NCBI RefSeq assembly: GCF_039941195.1
Contig: NZ_JBDVFA010000019.1
Span: 1 to 64,000 of the forward strand
Origin: Aurantibacter_A sp039941195
GTDB lineage: Bacteria; Bacteroidota; Bacteroidia; Flavobacteriales; Flavobacteriaceae
Length of the DNA stretch: 64,000 nt
Direction of reading: 5' to 3'
The position numbers and the translations under genes are program-made. The notes below the pieces were generated by a model. That model did not search any database. It saw only the letters and a program-made list of their open reading frames with translations, and was not told the DNA's origin. Below, one piece after another: positions 1 through 8,712 of this stretch; within the stretch, counting starts at the first letter, position 1, and each line of letters starts with the position of its first letter.

Positions 1-1
1 A

Positions 2-2497
2 GATACTTCAGCGACTAATGAACTTTCGGATTTAGATTTAACTGGAAATATTCTTACGCTTACAAATCCTGCTACAGGAACGAATGAAATAGATTTAGCC
101 GGTTTTGTGTCTAGCGATGATCAAAACTTAGAATCCGCTACACTTTCTGCTGCTAATGAATTAGGGATTAATATCGAAGGTGGTAATGATGTAACAGTAG
201 ATTTATCTGCATTAGATGATTCTGCTGCGATTGCAACAGTGCAAGCAGATGTTGACCAAAATGAAATTGATGCTGATAATGCCATTGCTGCTGTACAAGC
301 GGATGTAGATCAAAATGAAACAGATGCCGATAACGCTATTGCTGCCGTACAAGCTGATGTAGATCAAAACGAAACAGATGCTGATAACGCTATTGCTGCT
401 AATACAGCTGCAATTGCTGCACATAACACTGCAGATCAAGATACTTCAGCGACTAACGAACTTTCTGATTTAGATTTAACTGGCAACATTCTAACACTTA
501 CAAATCCTGCTACAGGAACGAATGAGGTAGATTTAGCCGGTTTTGTGTCTAGCGATGATCAAAACTTAGAATCTGCTACCCTTTCTGCTGCTAATGTATT
601 AGGCATTAATATCGAAGGTGGTAATGATGTAACAGTTGATTTATCTGCATTAGATGATTCTGCTGCGATTGCAACCGTTCAAGCTGATGTAGATCAAAAT
701 GAATCAGATGCCGATAATGCGATTGCTGCCGTACAAGCTGACGTAGACCAAAATGAAACAGATGCTGATAACGCTATTGCTGCTAATACAGCTGCAATTG
801 CTGCGCATAACACTGCAGATCAAGATACTTCAGCTACAAATGAACTTTCTGATTTAGATTTAACTGGAAATATTCTTACGCTTACGAATCCTGCTACAGG
901 TACGAATGAAGTAGATTTAGCTAGTTTTGTGTCTAGCGATGATCAAAAAATTGACACCTTCTCCCTAACAGGAACAACTATTGCTGTTTCTAACGAAGGT
1001 GATGGTGAAGCTGATAAAACTATTGACCTTGGTACTACTTTCGCAACAGATGCTGAAGTAGCTACAGCTATTTCAGATTCGGAAGCATTGGATTTAGATA
1101 AAGTAATCGGAAACGAGTCCGTAACAGCATTAACTTTTGACGGTACAACTTTAACCTTAGCTCAAGATGGTGCGGCAAGTGAGACCGTGAATTTAAGTTC
1201 AGTAAGTTCGGACAATCAATATCCCGACAAATTTGCATTGAATGGCACATTCTTAGAATTATCTTTAATTAGAGATGGTCTTTCTGACAGAACAGTAAAC
1301 TTAGACGGTACTTTTGCTACAGATGCACAAGTAAGCACACAGATAAGCAATGCTATTGCTGCTTCCGAAGCCTTGGATAATGACAAGGCAATTGGAAATG
1401 AATCTGTAACTGCTTTAACTTTTGATGGAACTACCTTAACTCTAGAACAAGATGGTGCCGCAGATGAAACGGTAAATTTAAGTTCTGTAAGTTCGGATAA
1501 TCAATATCCAGATAAATTTGCTTTAAATGGAACATTCCTAGAATTATCATTAATAAGGGATGGGCTTTCTGACCGTACAGTTAACTTGGATGGTACGTTT
1601 GCAACAGATGCTCAACTAGCCAGTGCAATTGCAGCTTCCGAAGCATTAGATAATGATAAGAGTGCCACTAATGAAATTCAGACTTTATCTATTTCAGGAA
1701 ACGATTTAAGTATTAATGGTACAGGAGGTAATACGATTACTTTACCTTCTATATCTGGAACTACTGGCTCGGTATTTTTTGCAGATACAAATGGTTCGCC
1801 AACAGAGGATAACTCGCAATTATTTTGGGATAATGGTAGTAATAGTTTAGGAGTTGGAACTTCCAGTCCTTCAAATAAACTTCATGTAACTGGAGCTATT
1901 CGTTCTCAAGGATTCCTTAATTCTAATGGTACAGAAAATGAACCTGCATATAGGTTTAATGGCGACACTAATACAGGTATGTATAAACCCGCTGGTGATG
2001 AAATCGGATTTAGCGTTGGTGGAATTGAAGCATTAAGAATAGATGAAACTTCAAACAATACTACAGTTATAGTTAATGAAACCTTGGAATTAGAAGGCGA
2101 CGTATTAGATACTAGCAATTCACCCGGTACTGCAGGACAAGTTTTAAGTTCTACTGGTACAGGTACAGCATGGGTAAGTTCATTAAGCCCGATTAAGGCA
2201 ATTGGAAAAATTGCTGGTGCGGGTAGTGTTATCAAAGCTACTAGTGGAATTACAACGTCAAAAATTAGTACAGGTAGATACCAGGTGAATTTACCATCGG
2301 GTATGGTATCAGATGCAAACTATATTATTCAATTAACACAACCCGGAAGAGGTGGTGCTGGAAATGATGATCCTGGAATTTCGTATTCAAATCAGACTGC
2401 TACAGGTTTCCAAGTAATTATCGGTGACAATGATAATGGAGCAACAGATAGAGCTAGATTCGATTCTGAATTTATGTTCACAATTTTAGACCTATAA
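2..2497 (+). CDS. Repeat-rich surface/fibre-like protein, 5' end outside window
   Basis: The reading frame is open from the first bases of the window, so this is the C-terminal 831 residues of a longer protein. The GTG at 107 is an internal Val codon in a repeat, not a start. The N-terminal part has nested repeats: 18-residue units beginning VQADVDQNE and ending DADNAIAA, three in one block and two in the next, set inside superunits of 146 and 128 residues that begin DTSATNELSD. A second family of 95-residue repeats (IGNESVTALTFDGTTLTL) starts near 1106 and 1391. The C-terminal third (SPSNKLHVTGAIRSQGF, then a small beta-rich end domain) resembles bacterial and phage fibre proteins. No enzyme motif is seen. 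The next exported-protein gene starts 26 bases downstream. Cell-surface placement is inferred; no function is known to me. Confidence 0.8.
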   Translation, partial: DTSATNELSDLDLTGNILTLTNPATGTNEIDLAGFVSSDDQNLESATLSAANELGINIEGGNDVTVDLSALDDSAAIATVQADVDQNEIDADNAIAAVQADVDQNETDADNAIAAVQADVDQNETDADNAIAANTAAIAAHNTADQDTSATNELSDLDLTGNILTLTNPATGTNEVDLAGFVSSDDQNLESATLSAANVLGINIEGGNDVTVDLSALDDSAAIATVQADVDQNESDADNAIAAVQADVDQNETDADNAIAANTAAIAAHNTADQDTSATNELSDLDLTGNILTLTNPATGTNEVDLASFVSSDDQKIDTFSLTGTTIAVSNEGDGEADKTIDLGTTFATDAEVATAISDSEALDLDKVIGNESVTALTFDGTTLTLAQDGAASETVNLSSVSSDNQYPDKFALNGTFLELSLIRDGLSDRTVNLDGTFATDAQVSTQISNAIAASEALDNDKAIGNESVTALTFDGTTLTLEQDGAADETVNLSSVSSDNQYPDKFALNGTFLELSLIRDGLSDRTVNLDGTFATDAQLASAIAASEALDNDKSATNEIQTLSISGNDLSINGTGGNTITLPSISGTTGSVFFADTNGSPTEDNSQLFWDNGSNSLGVGTSSPSNKLHVTGAIRSQGFLNSNGTENEPAYRFNGDTNTGMYKPAGDEIGFSVGGIEALRIDETSNNTTVIVNETLELEGDVLDTSNSPGTAGQVLSSTGTGTAWVSSLSPIKAIGKIAGAGSVIKATSGITTSKISTGRYQVNLPSGMVSDANYIIQLTQPGRGGAGNDDPGISYSNQTATGFQVIIGDNDNGATDRARFDSEFMFTILDL
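239..400 (+). repeat. Three tandem 54-bp repeats (18-residue units)
   Basis: Three head-to-tail units start at 239, 293 and 347. Each encodes VQADVDQNExDADNAIAA with x = I, T, T. Synonymous third-position differences between units show that they are not a very recent expansion. Confidence 0.9.
677..784 (+). repeat. Two tandem 54-bp repeats (18-residue units)
   Basis: Two more copies of the VQADVDQNE unit start at 677 and 731. They lie in the second superunit, which is one unit shorter than the first, so superunit starts are 438 bp apart (2 to 440) and then 384 bp apart (440 to 824). Confidence 0.9.
1106..1675 (+). repeat. Two 285-bp in-frame repeats
   Basis: The codons for IGNESVTALTFDG start at 1106 and recur at 1391, exactly 285 bp (95 residues) later. 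The following SSDNQYPDKFALNG and TVNLDGTFATDAQ blocks are also repeated. The end of the second copy is approximate because it diverges near the SEALDNDK motif. Confidence 0.75.
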
Positions 2498-2523
2498 CCA
2501 TACAATTAACAAACAAAACAAAA

Positions 2524-3972
2524 GTGATTAAAAAGCTATTAACCATTGTAATCTTTACCCTTACTTATGGTATGTACGGGCAAATTGACAGTCAACTTCT
2601 ACTGGGTTTAACCAATGCAAGTACGCTTGAAATAAGTACAATACTTGGAGCTACTGAAGGGCAAATTCTTTATAATAATGACACTAAACAAATTATGGTT
2701 TACAATGGTTTATTATGGACCAGTGCATCGAATAGCAACTGGTTAAGCACTGGTAATATTGTTACAAGCGGGGCCTTTCTAGGAACTAATAATGATGCCA
2801 TTTTAGATATCCGTTCAAATTCCACCAGTATTCTACAATTTGGTAGGAGACAAACTTTAGGACTTACTCAGGCATATTCCGATTATGATAATAATGATCA
2901 ATATCTAACCTATGTAAAAGGTAGTAATGGAGTTGCAGCTCTACAATTTCAAGCAGATGCAGCTGAATTCTACAAGCCAATGTTTTATACAACTTCTGCT
3001 GGTAATTTTAGACTTAAAGGCAGTGCTGCCAAAACTGATTTTTTCGAAATAGGTTCAAATGGTACTTCTAATGATGGAGAGCTAGAATTTGTTATTGGTG
3101 ATGACGGTGCTGAACCATTTATTTTTAAACGTTATGATTATCGCGATGCTTTGAAGAAGGAACTTTTTAGAATTCAAGGTGCATCCGATAGTCAAAATGC
3201 ACTTCCAAGAGTAGGTATTAATACTGGTCAATTAGCAAATTCTACTTTACAAGTTGAAGGGTCTGTTGCTACCGCTATTGAAACAAGCTCCTCTAATTTA
3301 ACTTTAAACGAAACACACCATACTGTTTTAATATCAAATAATAGCAACATAACTTTACCTTCAGCTGCTTCCTGTAGTGGAAGAACCTACATTATAAAAA
3401 ATCAAAACAATAGTTCTATAAGTATTTCCAATTATTTGGATAATACAGGAAGTACTATTTCTTCAATAGGAGCGAATAGTATTTTACATGTACAAAGTGA
3501 TGGCTCTGTTTGGCATTCTATTACTCCAGGAAAAACCAGTAATAAGTTTTTCTTAAATTATTCTGGTAGAGCTTATTATTACGCCAACAGATGGTACGGC
3601 CCTAACGATCAGTATGGCCAAGGCAATCAGAATTGGAGTTCTTACAAAGGAACATCTACTACTCCAGCTTACTCAAATACCGAACAATTTAGTGTTCCAA
3701 TAACTTCAAGTGTTAACCTTTCAAAATTTACAGTAAAAAATGATTTTAACTCAACCCCTATAAATCCTAAAATAAATCTATCTGTAATTCGAAATGGTAG
3801 TATTTTAAATATAGGAACATATACAATAACGAATCCTTTGACAAGTGTTACAGTTCAAACCATTAATGTAAGTTACAACTTAGAAGAAGGTGATTTATTA
3901 GTATGGGCAACAGGATCATCATCTGGAAATCGATTGAGTTATACATCATTAACCTTTGAATTCACTTATTAA
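2524..3972 (+). CDS. Exported hypothetical protein with beta-rich body
   Basis: The 482-residue product begins with an apparent Sec signal peptide (MIKKLLTIVIFTLTYGMYGQ). A GTG start at 2524 is chosen because the signal peptide begins there and no ATG lies nearby. The body has no catalytic motif I recognise. It contains phrases common in Bacteroidota surface proteins (EGQILYNNDTKQIMVYNG, and a segment on response to an index or 'bin' state, NDAILDIRSNSTS). The C-terminal 140 residues are rich in Ser, Thr, Asn and Tyr and look like a beta-sandwich. It lies 26 bases after the repeat protein and 18 bases before the next start, so the three genes probably form one transcript. I infer an extracellular or outer-surface protein; function unknown. 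Confidence 0.6.
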   Translation: MIKKLLTIVIFTLTYGMYGQIDSQLLLGLTNASTLEISTILGATEGQILYNNDTKQIMVYNGLLWTSASNSNWLSTGNIVTSGAFLGTNNDAILDIRSNSTSILQFGRRQTLGLTQAYSDYDNNDQYLTYVKGSNGVAALQFQADAAEFYKPMFYTTSAGNFRLKGSAAKTDFFEIGSNGTSNDGELEFVIGDDGAEPFIFKRYDYRDALKKELFRIQGASDSQNALPRVGINTGQLANSTLQVEGSVATAIETSSSNLTLNETHHTVLISNNSNITLPSAASCSGRTYIIKNQNNSSISISNYLDNTGSTISSIGANSILHVQSDGSVWHSITPGKTSNKFFLNYSGRAYYYANRWYGPNDQYGQGNQNWSSYKGTSTTPAYSNTEQFSVPITSSVNLSKFTVKNDFNSTPINPKINLSVIRNGSILNIGTYTITNPLTSVTVQTINVSYNLEEGDLLVWATGSSSGNRLSYTSLTFEFTY

Positions 3973-3990
3973 TTGCAAGATTCGAATACA

Positions 3991-5157
3991 ATGAAACCAA
4001 TAATCACTTTAGTAATCATCTTCTTGCTACAAAATATAATTGTAGCCCAAGAAGCTGTGCACAATTTTGGTGATTTACAAATGCATGGTGATGTTAGTGT
4101 AGGCTTTCATATAGATTTAACTAACGATGGTAATTTTGACCAAAACACTGGACTTGCAGGATTTTATGGTTACAACAAAGCATTAACCGTTTCTGGAGCA
4201 TTTGCTCCAATTTTTTATGATGCCGAAGTTGCTGTTGACTATGGATTATATCTGGACACCTCAATGGGAGTTATTAATAATGGAAATCTAATTGTAGGGG
4301 ATATAATTACCCCTAGAAACGATACCAACATTTACACCAATTTCATTAATGATGCTTTTTATGTTGGCGATAACGATGCGGCATTAGTAAATGGTTATGC
4401 CGGTGCAACCAATAAAGAAGATTTTACATTCCCAGTAGGAGATGGAGAATATCTACGACCTTTAACTATAGCTTCTACAGGAATCAATGTTCAATCTACT
4501 TGCGCTTACTTTTATGAAAGTCCGAATGCACCATCAACGTTTTCTAAAAGTTTTGAAACCGGAACGAAAGAATCTGAATATTTATCGGTAAGCGATATAG
4601 AATTTTGGCATTTAAGAGGAAGTGTTCCATCATCTGTAACCTTAACATGGGATGATCGTAGTGATGTTAGAACTCTAGGTCAAACTATTGACGAGCTTAA
4701 AGTAGTTGGTTGGCATATCGATAAAAATGAATGGGTAGACTTAGGTAATGTTTTTGCACAAGGCACCATGAATAAAGGATCGCTGACATCTGAAATTTTT
4801 ACACCAGACGAATATGAACTTTTAACAATTGGTGGTGCTGATCAAAGAATTGGGGAATTCATAACAATAGAACTAGACAATTATTTTATTACTCCAAATG
4901 GTGATGGTAAAAACGATTATTTAGTATTAGATGGTTTAGAGCAATCACCGAACAATGAATTAAAGATATTTAATCGCTATGGTGTTTTGGTATACTCAGA
5001 AATGAATTATCAAAATACCTTTAATGGTATTTCTAACAGAAATACTGTTATAAGTCGTGATACTGGTTTAGCCTCTGGTGTTTATTTTTATATAATTACC
5101 ATGTTAGATATTAGGCAAAGACATCAGGGATACATGTACTTAGCCACATCAGAATAA
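3991..5157 (+). CDS. Exported protein with type IX secretion type B C-terminal domain
   Basis: The 388-residue product starts at ATG 3991, which gives a clean signal peptide (MKPIITLVIIFLLQNIIVAQ); an upstream TTG at 3973 in the same frame would spoil it. The last 90 residues carry the gliding-motility-associated C-terminal signature: YFITPNGDGKNDYLVLDGL, then LKIFNRYGVLVYS, then GVYFYIITM. In this family (CHU_C, TIGR04131) that domain directs export through the type IX secretion system and retention at the surface. The central region (about 30-280) is beta-rich without a recognised fold. It closes the three-gene exported set, and PorT, a component of the same secretion system, is encoded at 39975. 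The sorting call is firm; the passenger's function is unknown. Confidence 0.75.
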   Translation: MKPIITLVIIFLLQNIIVAQEAVHNFGDLQMHGDVSVGFHIDLTNDGNFDQNTGLAGFYGYNKALTVSGAFAPIFYDAEVAVDYGLYLDTSMGVINNGNLIVGDIITPRNDTNIYTNFINDAFYVGDNDAALVNGYAGATNKEDFTFPVGDGEYLRPLTIASTGINVQSTCAYFYESPNAPSTFSKSFETGTKESEYLSVSDIEFWHLRGSVPSSVTLTWDDRSDVRTLGQTIDELKVVGWHIDKNEWVDLGNVFAQGTMNKGSLTSEIFTPDEYELLTIGGADQRIGEFITIELDNYFITPNGDGKNDYLVLDGLEQSPNNELKIFNRYGVLVYSEMNYQNTFNGISNRNTVISRDTGLASGVYFYIITMLDIRQRHQGYMYLATSE

Positions 5158-5297
5158 CTATTAAAAAAATGAATGTGATTAATTTTTTTTAAATTTAAAT
5201 TACAAATAGTAAGCAATAAGTATCAGTTACACACATACTTGGCAACGTATTTGCTTTAAATCAAACTATAAAAACTAAGGAATTCAACACATAACTT

Positions 5298-6035
5298 ATG
5301 CAACGTAGAAATTTTATTAAGAAAAGCGGCTTATCTGGTTTAGCGTTAACTATGCTTCCTAGCCTAAGTTTCGCAAATGATAATGATATTGAATACAGTA
5401 TTCTAGAGTTAATGGGCAAGGTAGATATTGACCTTTACGGTGAAGGTATTAACCTTAGGCAAGAAGCTCATGATGCATTTTTAGAAATGAAGAAAGCAGC
5501 TTATAGCGATGGCATTGATATTAAAATCGTTTCGAGCTATAGGAGTTTTGAACGCCAAACCTCAATTTTTGAGCGTAAATATATACGCTACATCGATGAC
5601 GGCATGGCGCCATTAGATGCAATAGACAAGATAATTGAATACTCTACAATACCAGGAACAAGTAGACATCATTGGGGTACCGATATTGATGTAATTGATG
5701 GTTACCCAAAGGTTGAAGGTGACGTTTTAGTACCTAACTTATTTAAAAATGGTGGTCCTTTTGAGAACTTTAAAAAATGGATGGACGAAAATTCTGAAAA
5801 GTTCGATTTTCATTTAGTTTATACAGATGTAGCAAAGCGTAATGGCTTTAAATACGAACCATGGCACTATAGCTATGCACCTTTATCAGTGCCTATGTTA
5901 ACCCAATTCAGAAGCAAAAATCTAATGCAAATTTTAAAGAATGAAGAATTTGAAGGCAGCTCTGAATTCACTACAGGATTCATCAAAAACTACGTGAGAA
6001 ACAATATTTTAGACATAAATACTTCGCTTTTATAA
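5298..6035 (+). CDS. M15-family D-Ala-D-Ala carboxypeptidase-like protein
   Basis: The 245-residue product is an M15B/VanY-type metallopeptidase that should cleave D-Ala-D-Ala ends of peptidoglycan stem peptides in the periplasm. The zinc signature SxHxxGxxxD is seen as S122, H124, G127 and D131, and the second part as E185 and H188 in EPWHYSY. The N-terminus is MQRRNFIKKSGLSGLALTML, with paired arginines before a short hydrophobic stretch, which resembles a Tat signal more than a plain Sec signal. The gene stands alone, with 140 bases before it and 43 after. The family call is confident; the exact substrate (carboxypeptidase or endopeptidase) is not shown. Confidence 0.85.
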   Translation: MQRRNFIKKSGLSGLALTMLPSLSFANDNDIEYSILELMGKVDIDLYGEGINLRQEAHDAFLEMKKAAYSDGIDIKIVSSYRSFERQTSIFERKYIRYIDDGMAPLDAIDKIIEYSTIPGTSRHHWGTDIDVIDGYPKVEGDVLVPNLFKNGGPFENFKKWMDENSEKFDFHLVYTDVAKRNGFKYEPWHYSYAPLSVPMLTQFRSKNLMQILKNEEFEGSSEFTTGFIKNYVRNNILDINTSLL

Positions 6036-6078
6036 CTCTTTTTGTACCTTGAAACGGTACTGAAAGAACACTATAAAC

Positions 6079-6846
6079 ATGAGAAGAAGTAGTTGGAAGA
6101 TACGAATCTTCATAGGTCTAGCCATTGTAGCTTTTGCATTTATTCAAAAATGCAGTAATACAGAAGAGAATCCATATACTGGAAGATCACAGCATATAAA
6201 CATGTCTGCTGACCAAGAAATTGCCATCGGACTTCAAAGTGCTCCTGAAATGGCACAACAGCATGGCGGGCTTTATCCAGACGAACGTTTACAAGCTTTT
6301 GTAGATGCAGTTGGCAACAAATTAGTACAAAATAGTATAGCTCGCGAAACCCCTTATCAATACGATTTTCATCTATTAGCCGATGATCAAACAATCAATG
6401 CCTTTGCTTTACCAGGCGGACAATGCTTTATCACCTACGCCCTTTTTTCACAATTAACTGAAGCTCAATTGGCAGGTGTAATGGGACATGAAATTGGTCA
6501 TGTTGTGGGTAGACATTCTGCTGAAAGAATCGCAGATAGCAATTTCTGGAAAACAGCTACTATGGGTGCAACAGTTGGAGCTGGTGATATGGGCGGACTG
6601 GTGGGTGGAATAGGACAAAACACCTTACTAACTAACGGTCGTGGTGATGAATTAGAAAGTGATGATCTTGGAGTCTTATTTATGATTCAAGCGGGTTACG
6701 ACCCTTATGAAATGATTGAAGTGATGAAAATTTTAAAAGCTGCTGCTGGTCCTAATAGAGTACCAGAATTTCAAAGTACTCATCCCGATCCCGAAAATAG
6801 AATTGAAAAAATAAGAGAGTCCATTCAGAAGTATAGCAATCAATAA
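6079..6846 (+). CDS. M48-family zinc metalloprotease
   Basis: The 255-residue product has the zinc motif HEIGH at residues 137-141 and a likely third ligand, E191, in ELESDD, the arrangement of M48 (Ste24/HtpX/BepA-like) peptidases. One hydrophobic segment (residues about 9-22) is followed by Cys25, so it is either a signal-anchored protein or a lipoprotein with a weak lipobox. The single N-terminal segment and periplasm-type layout fit the BepA/LoiP group, which acts in envelope protein quality control, rather than the four-helix membrane HtpX. It follows the M15 gene by 43 bases in the same orientation. Family sure, role inferred. Confidence 0.85.
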   Translation: MRRSSWKIRIFIGLAIVAFAFIQKCSNTEENPYTGRSQHINMSADQEIAIGLQSAPEMAQQHGGLYPDERLQAFVDAVGNKLVQNSIARETPYQYDFHLLADDQTINAFALPGGQCFITYALFSQLTEAQLAGVMGHEIGHVVGRHSAERIADSNFWKTATMGATVGAGDMGGLVGGIGQNTLLTNGRGDELESDDLGVLFMIQAGYDPYEMIEVMKILKAAAGPNRVPEFQSTHPDPENRIEKIRESIQKYSNQ

Positions 6847-7156
6847 AATAACAAGACCTCTAATTAGCATACTATTAAATACAATGGTATGAAAACTGTA
6901 CTACTCAAGTCTTAGGTAAAGTAATGCCAACGAATATTGTTTCACTTTTTTATTCTATAAACAAAGAAATGAAAACGTAGACTCCTACAAAACGAAGCCT
7001 ATTAAATTAAAGATCAGATCTTGAGACCAGATAGCTTAGAGATCAACTTTAAAGAAAATAAATTACAATTCTCCTTTTTACAGCTGTTTTTGGCTAAATA
7101 TTCCTAAAAAAATAAAAACAAGATTCAAAAAATTGGCATTACTTCTTTAATCGTTC
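6847..7156. other. Intergenic region without recognisable gene
   Basis: About 310 bases of AT-rich sequence separate the M48 gene from the gpmI promoter. I see no reading frame with coding character, no strong hairpin followed by a T-run, and no RNA gene. A short inverted repeat (catac/gtatg near 6869-6892) is too weak to call. Confidence 0.4.
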
Positions 7157-7164
7157 TACTTTTG
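7157..7164 (+). promoter_or_regulatory. Candidate -7 element for gpmI
   Basis: TACTTTTG matches the Bacteroidota -7 consensus TAnnTTTG. A TTG at 7133-7135 lies 21 bases upstream and could be the -33 element. The gpmI ATG at 7186 would then have a leader of roughly 17 bases. Confidence 0.5.
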
Positions 7165-7185
7165 AAAAAGTAATAAATATGCCAC

Positions 7186-8688
7186 ATGAACAAGAAAGTT
7201 ATTTTGATGATTTTAGACGGATGGGGAACATCACCTGATCCAAAAGTTTCAGCAATTGATAATGCCAATACGCCATATATAGATAGCTTATATACCAAAT
7301 ACCCAAATGCTGCATTGCGCACCGATGGGCTTAACGTTGGTTTGCCAGAAGGGCAAATGGGTAATAGCGAAGTTGGCCATATGAATTTAGGAGCAGGAAG
7401 AATTGTCTATCAAGAGTTAACTAGAATCAACTTAGCGATAAAAAATAATACTTTAAAAGACGAAAAAGTCTTAGTAGATGCTTTTAATTATGCAAAGAGT
7501 AACAACAAAAAAGTTCATTTTTTAGGGCTATTAAGTGATGGAGGGGTACACTCTCATATCAATCACTTAAAAGGTTTACTAACAGCAGCTAATGACAATG
7601 GTTTAAAAGATGTTTTTGTTCACGCTTTTACCGATGGTAGAGATGTTGACCCAAAAGCTGGTGCTGGTTATGTTAAGGATTTACAGGAGCATATGTCTAA
7701 AACGGTTGGCGAAATCGCAACTGTAACTGGCCGTTATTACGCAATGGATAGAGATAATCGTTGGGAGCGTGTAAAACTTGCTTACGATGCAATTGCTAAA
7801 GGAGTAGGCACACCAACTGATAATGTAATAAAAAGTCTGGAAGAAAATTATAACAATGATGTTACTGATGAATTTGTAAAACCACTTATTGCAAATTCAA
7901 ATGGCATCTTAGCAGAAGATGATGTTGTAATATTCTTCAACTTTAGAACAGATCGTGGTCGAGAACTAACAAATATGTTATCTCAAAATGATTTTCCTGA
8001 ATTCGAAACAAAAAAAATACCATTGTACTATGTTACAATGACTAATTACGATGATAGTTTTAATGGAATAAATGTCATTTTTAACAAAGATAACATTACA
8101 GAAACCATTGGTGAAGTATTGTCTAAAGCTGGTAAAAAGCAAATTAGAATTGCTGAAACAGAGAAGTATCCACACGTTACCTTCTTTTTCTCAGGAGGCC
8201 AAGAAGAACCTTTCCCTGGAGAAAGCAGGATACTACGCAATTCTCCTAAAGTAGCTACTTATGATTTAAAGCCAGAAATGAGTGCTTACGAGCTCACGGA
8301 TGCTTTAGTTGAAGATTTAAAAAAACAGGAAGCTGATTTTGTTTGCCTTAATTTTGCAAATGGAGATATGGTAGGACATACTGGCATCATGGAAGCAGCA
8401 ATTAAGGCTTGTGAGGCAGTAGATATTTGCGTGAAAAATGTTGTAGAGACTGGGTTAGACAATGGGTATTCAACTCTACTTATTGCCGATCATGGAAATT
8501 GCGAAACTATGATTAACCCAGATGGTTCGCCACATACAGCACATACCACCAACCCTGTTCCTGTAATTTTAATTGATAAAGATTTAAAGAAAATAAACGA
8601 CGGAGTTCTTGGAGATGTGGCCCCTACAATATTAAAAATGATTGGTGTAGCTCAACCAGAAGCAATGACCTGTAAATCATTAGTTTAA
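7186..8688 (+). CDS. gpmI: 2,3-bisphosphoglycerate-independent phosphoglycerate mutase
   Basis: This 500-residue enzyme interconverts 3- and 2-phosphoglycerate in glycolysis and gluconeogenesis in the cytoplasm. Family landmarks are ILDGWG with Asp11, the phosphoserine nucleophile Ser61 in GQMGNSEVGHMNLGAG, TGRYYAMDRDNRWERV, ANGDMVGHTG, IADHGNCE and PHTAHTTNPVP, which together supply the two Mn ligand sets. The length is normal for the family (about 510). The ATG at 7186 begins exactly at the conserved MNKKVILMILDGWG. It has its own promoter candidate, and map follows after 24 bases. Confidence 0.97.
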   Translation: MNKKVILMILDGWGTSPDPKVSAIDNANTPYIDSLYTKYPNAALRTDGLNVGLPEGQMGNSEVGHMNLGAGRIVYQELTRINLAIKNNTLKDEKVLVDAFNYAKSNNKKVHFLGLLSDGGVHSHINHLKGLLTAANDNGLKDVFVHAFTDGRDVDPKAGAGYVKDLQEHMSKTVGEIATVTGRYYAMDRDNRWERVKLAYDAIAKGVGTPTDNVIKSLEENYNNDVTDEFVKPLIANSNGILAEDDVVIFFNFRTDRGRELTNMLSQNDFPEFETKKIPLYYVTMTNYDDSFNGINVIFNKDNITETIGEVLSKAGKKQIRIAETEKYPHVTFFFSGGQEEPFPGESRILRNSPKVATYDLKPEMSAYELTDALVEDLKKQEADFVCLNFANGDMVGHTGIMEAAIKACEAVDICVKNVVETGLDNGYSTLLIADHGNCETMINPDGSPHTAHTTNPVPVILIDKDLKKINDGVLGDVAPTILKMIGVAQPEAMTCKSLV

Positions 8689-8699
8689 AAAGTCTTACT

Positions 8700-8707
8700 T
8701 ACCTTTG
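8700..8707 (+). promoter_or_regulatory. Candidate -7 element for map
   Basis: TACCTTTG fits TAnnTTTG and ends only 5 bases before the map ATG at 8713. If used, the transcript would be leaderless or nearly so. No clear -33 TTG is seen at the usual distance. Confidence 0.4.
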
Positions 8708-8712
8708 ACCTT

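Noticed and set aside
212..439. Minus-strand frame of 75 codons
   Set aside because: It lies wholly within the repeat region of the plus-strand surface protein and exists because the 54-bp repeats leave that frame open; composition is Cys/Ile-rich and unlike a real protein.
239..784. Regular 54-bp direct repeats considered as a CRISPR array
   Set aside because: Units are contiguous, without spacers, in frame and translated; no cas genes are present.
2..3972. Fibre-like genes considered as part of a prophage
   Set aside because: No capsid, terminase, portal, integrase or lysis gene nearby, and the third gene carries a type IX sorting domain, which is a host feature.
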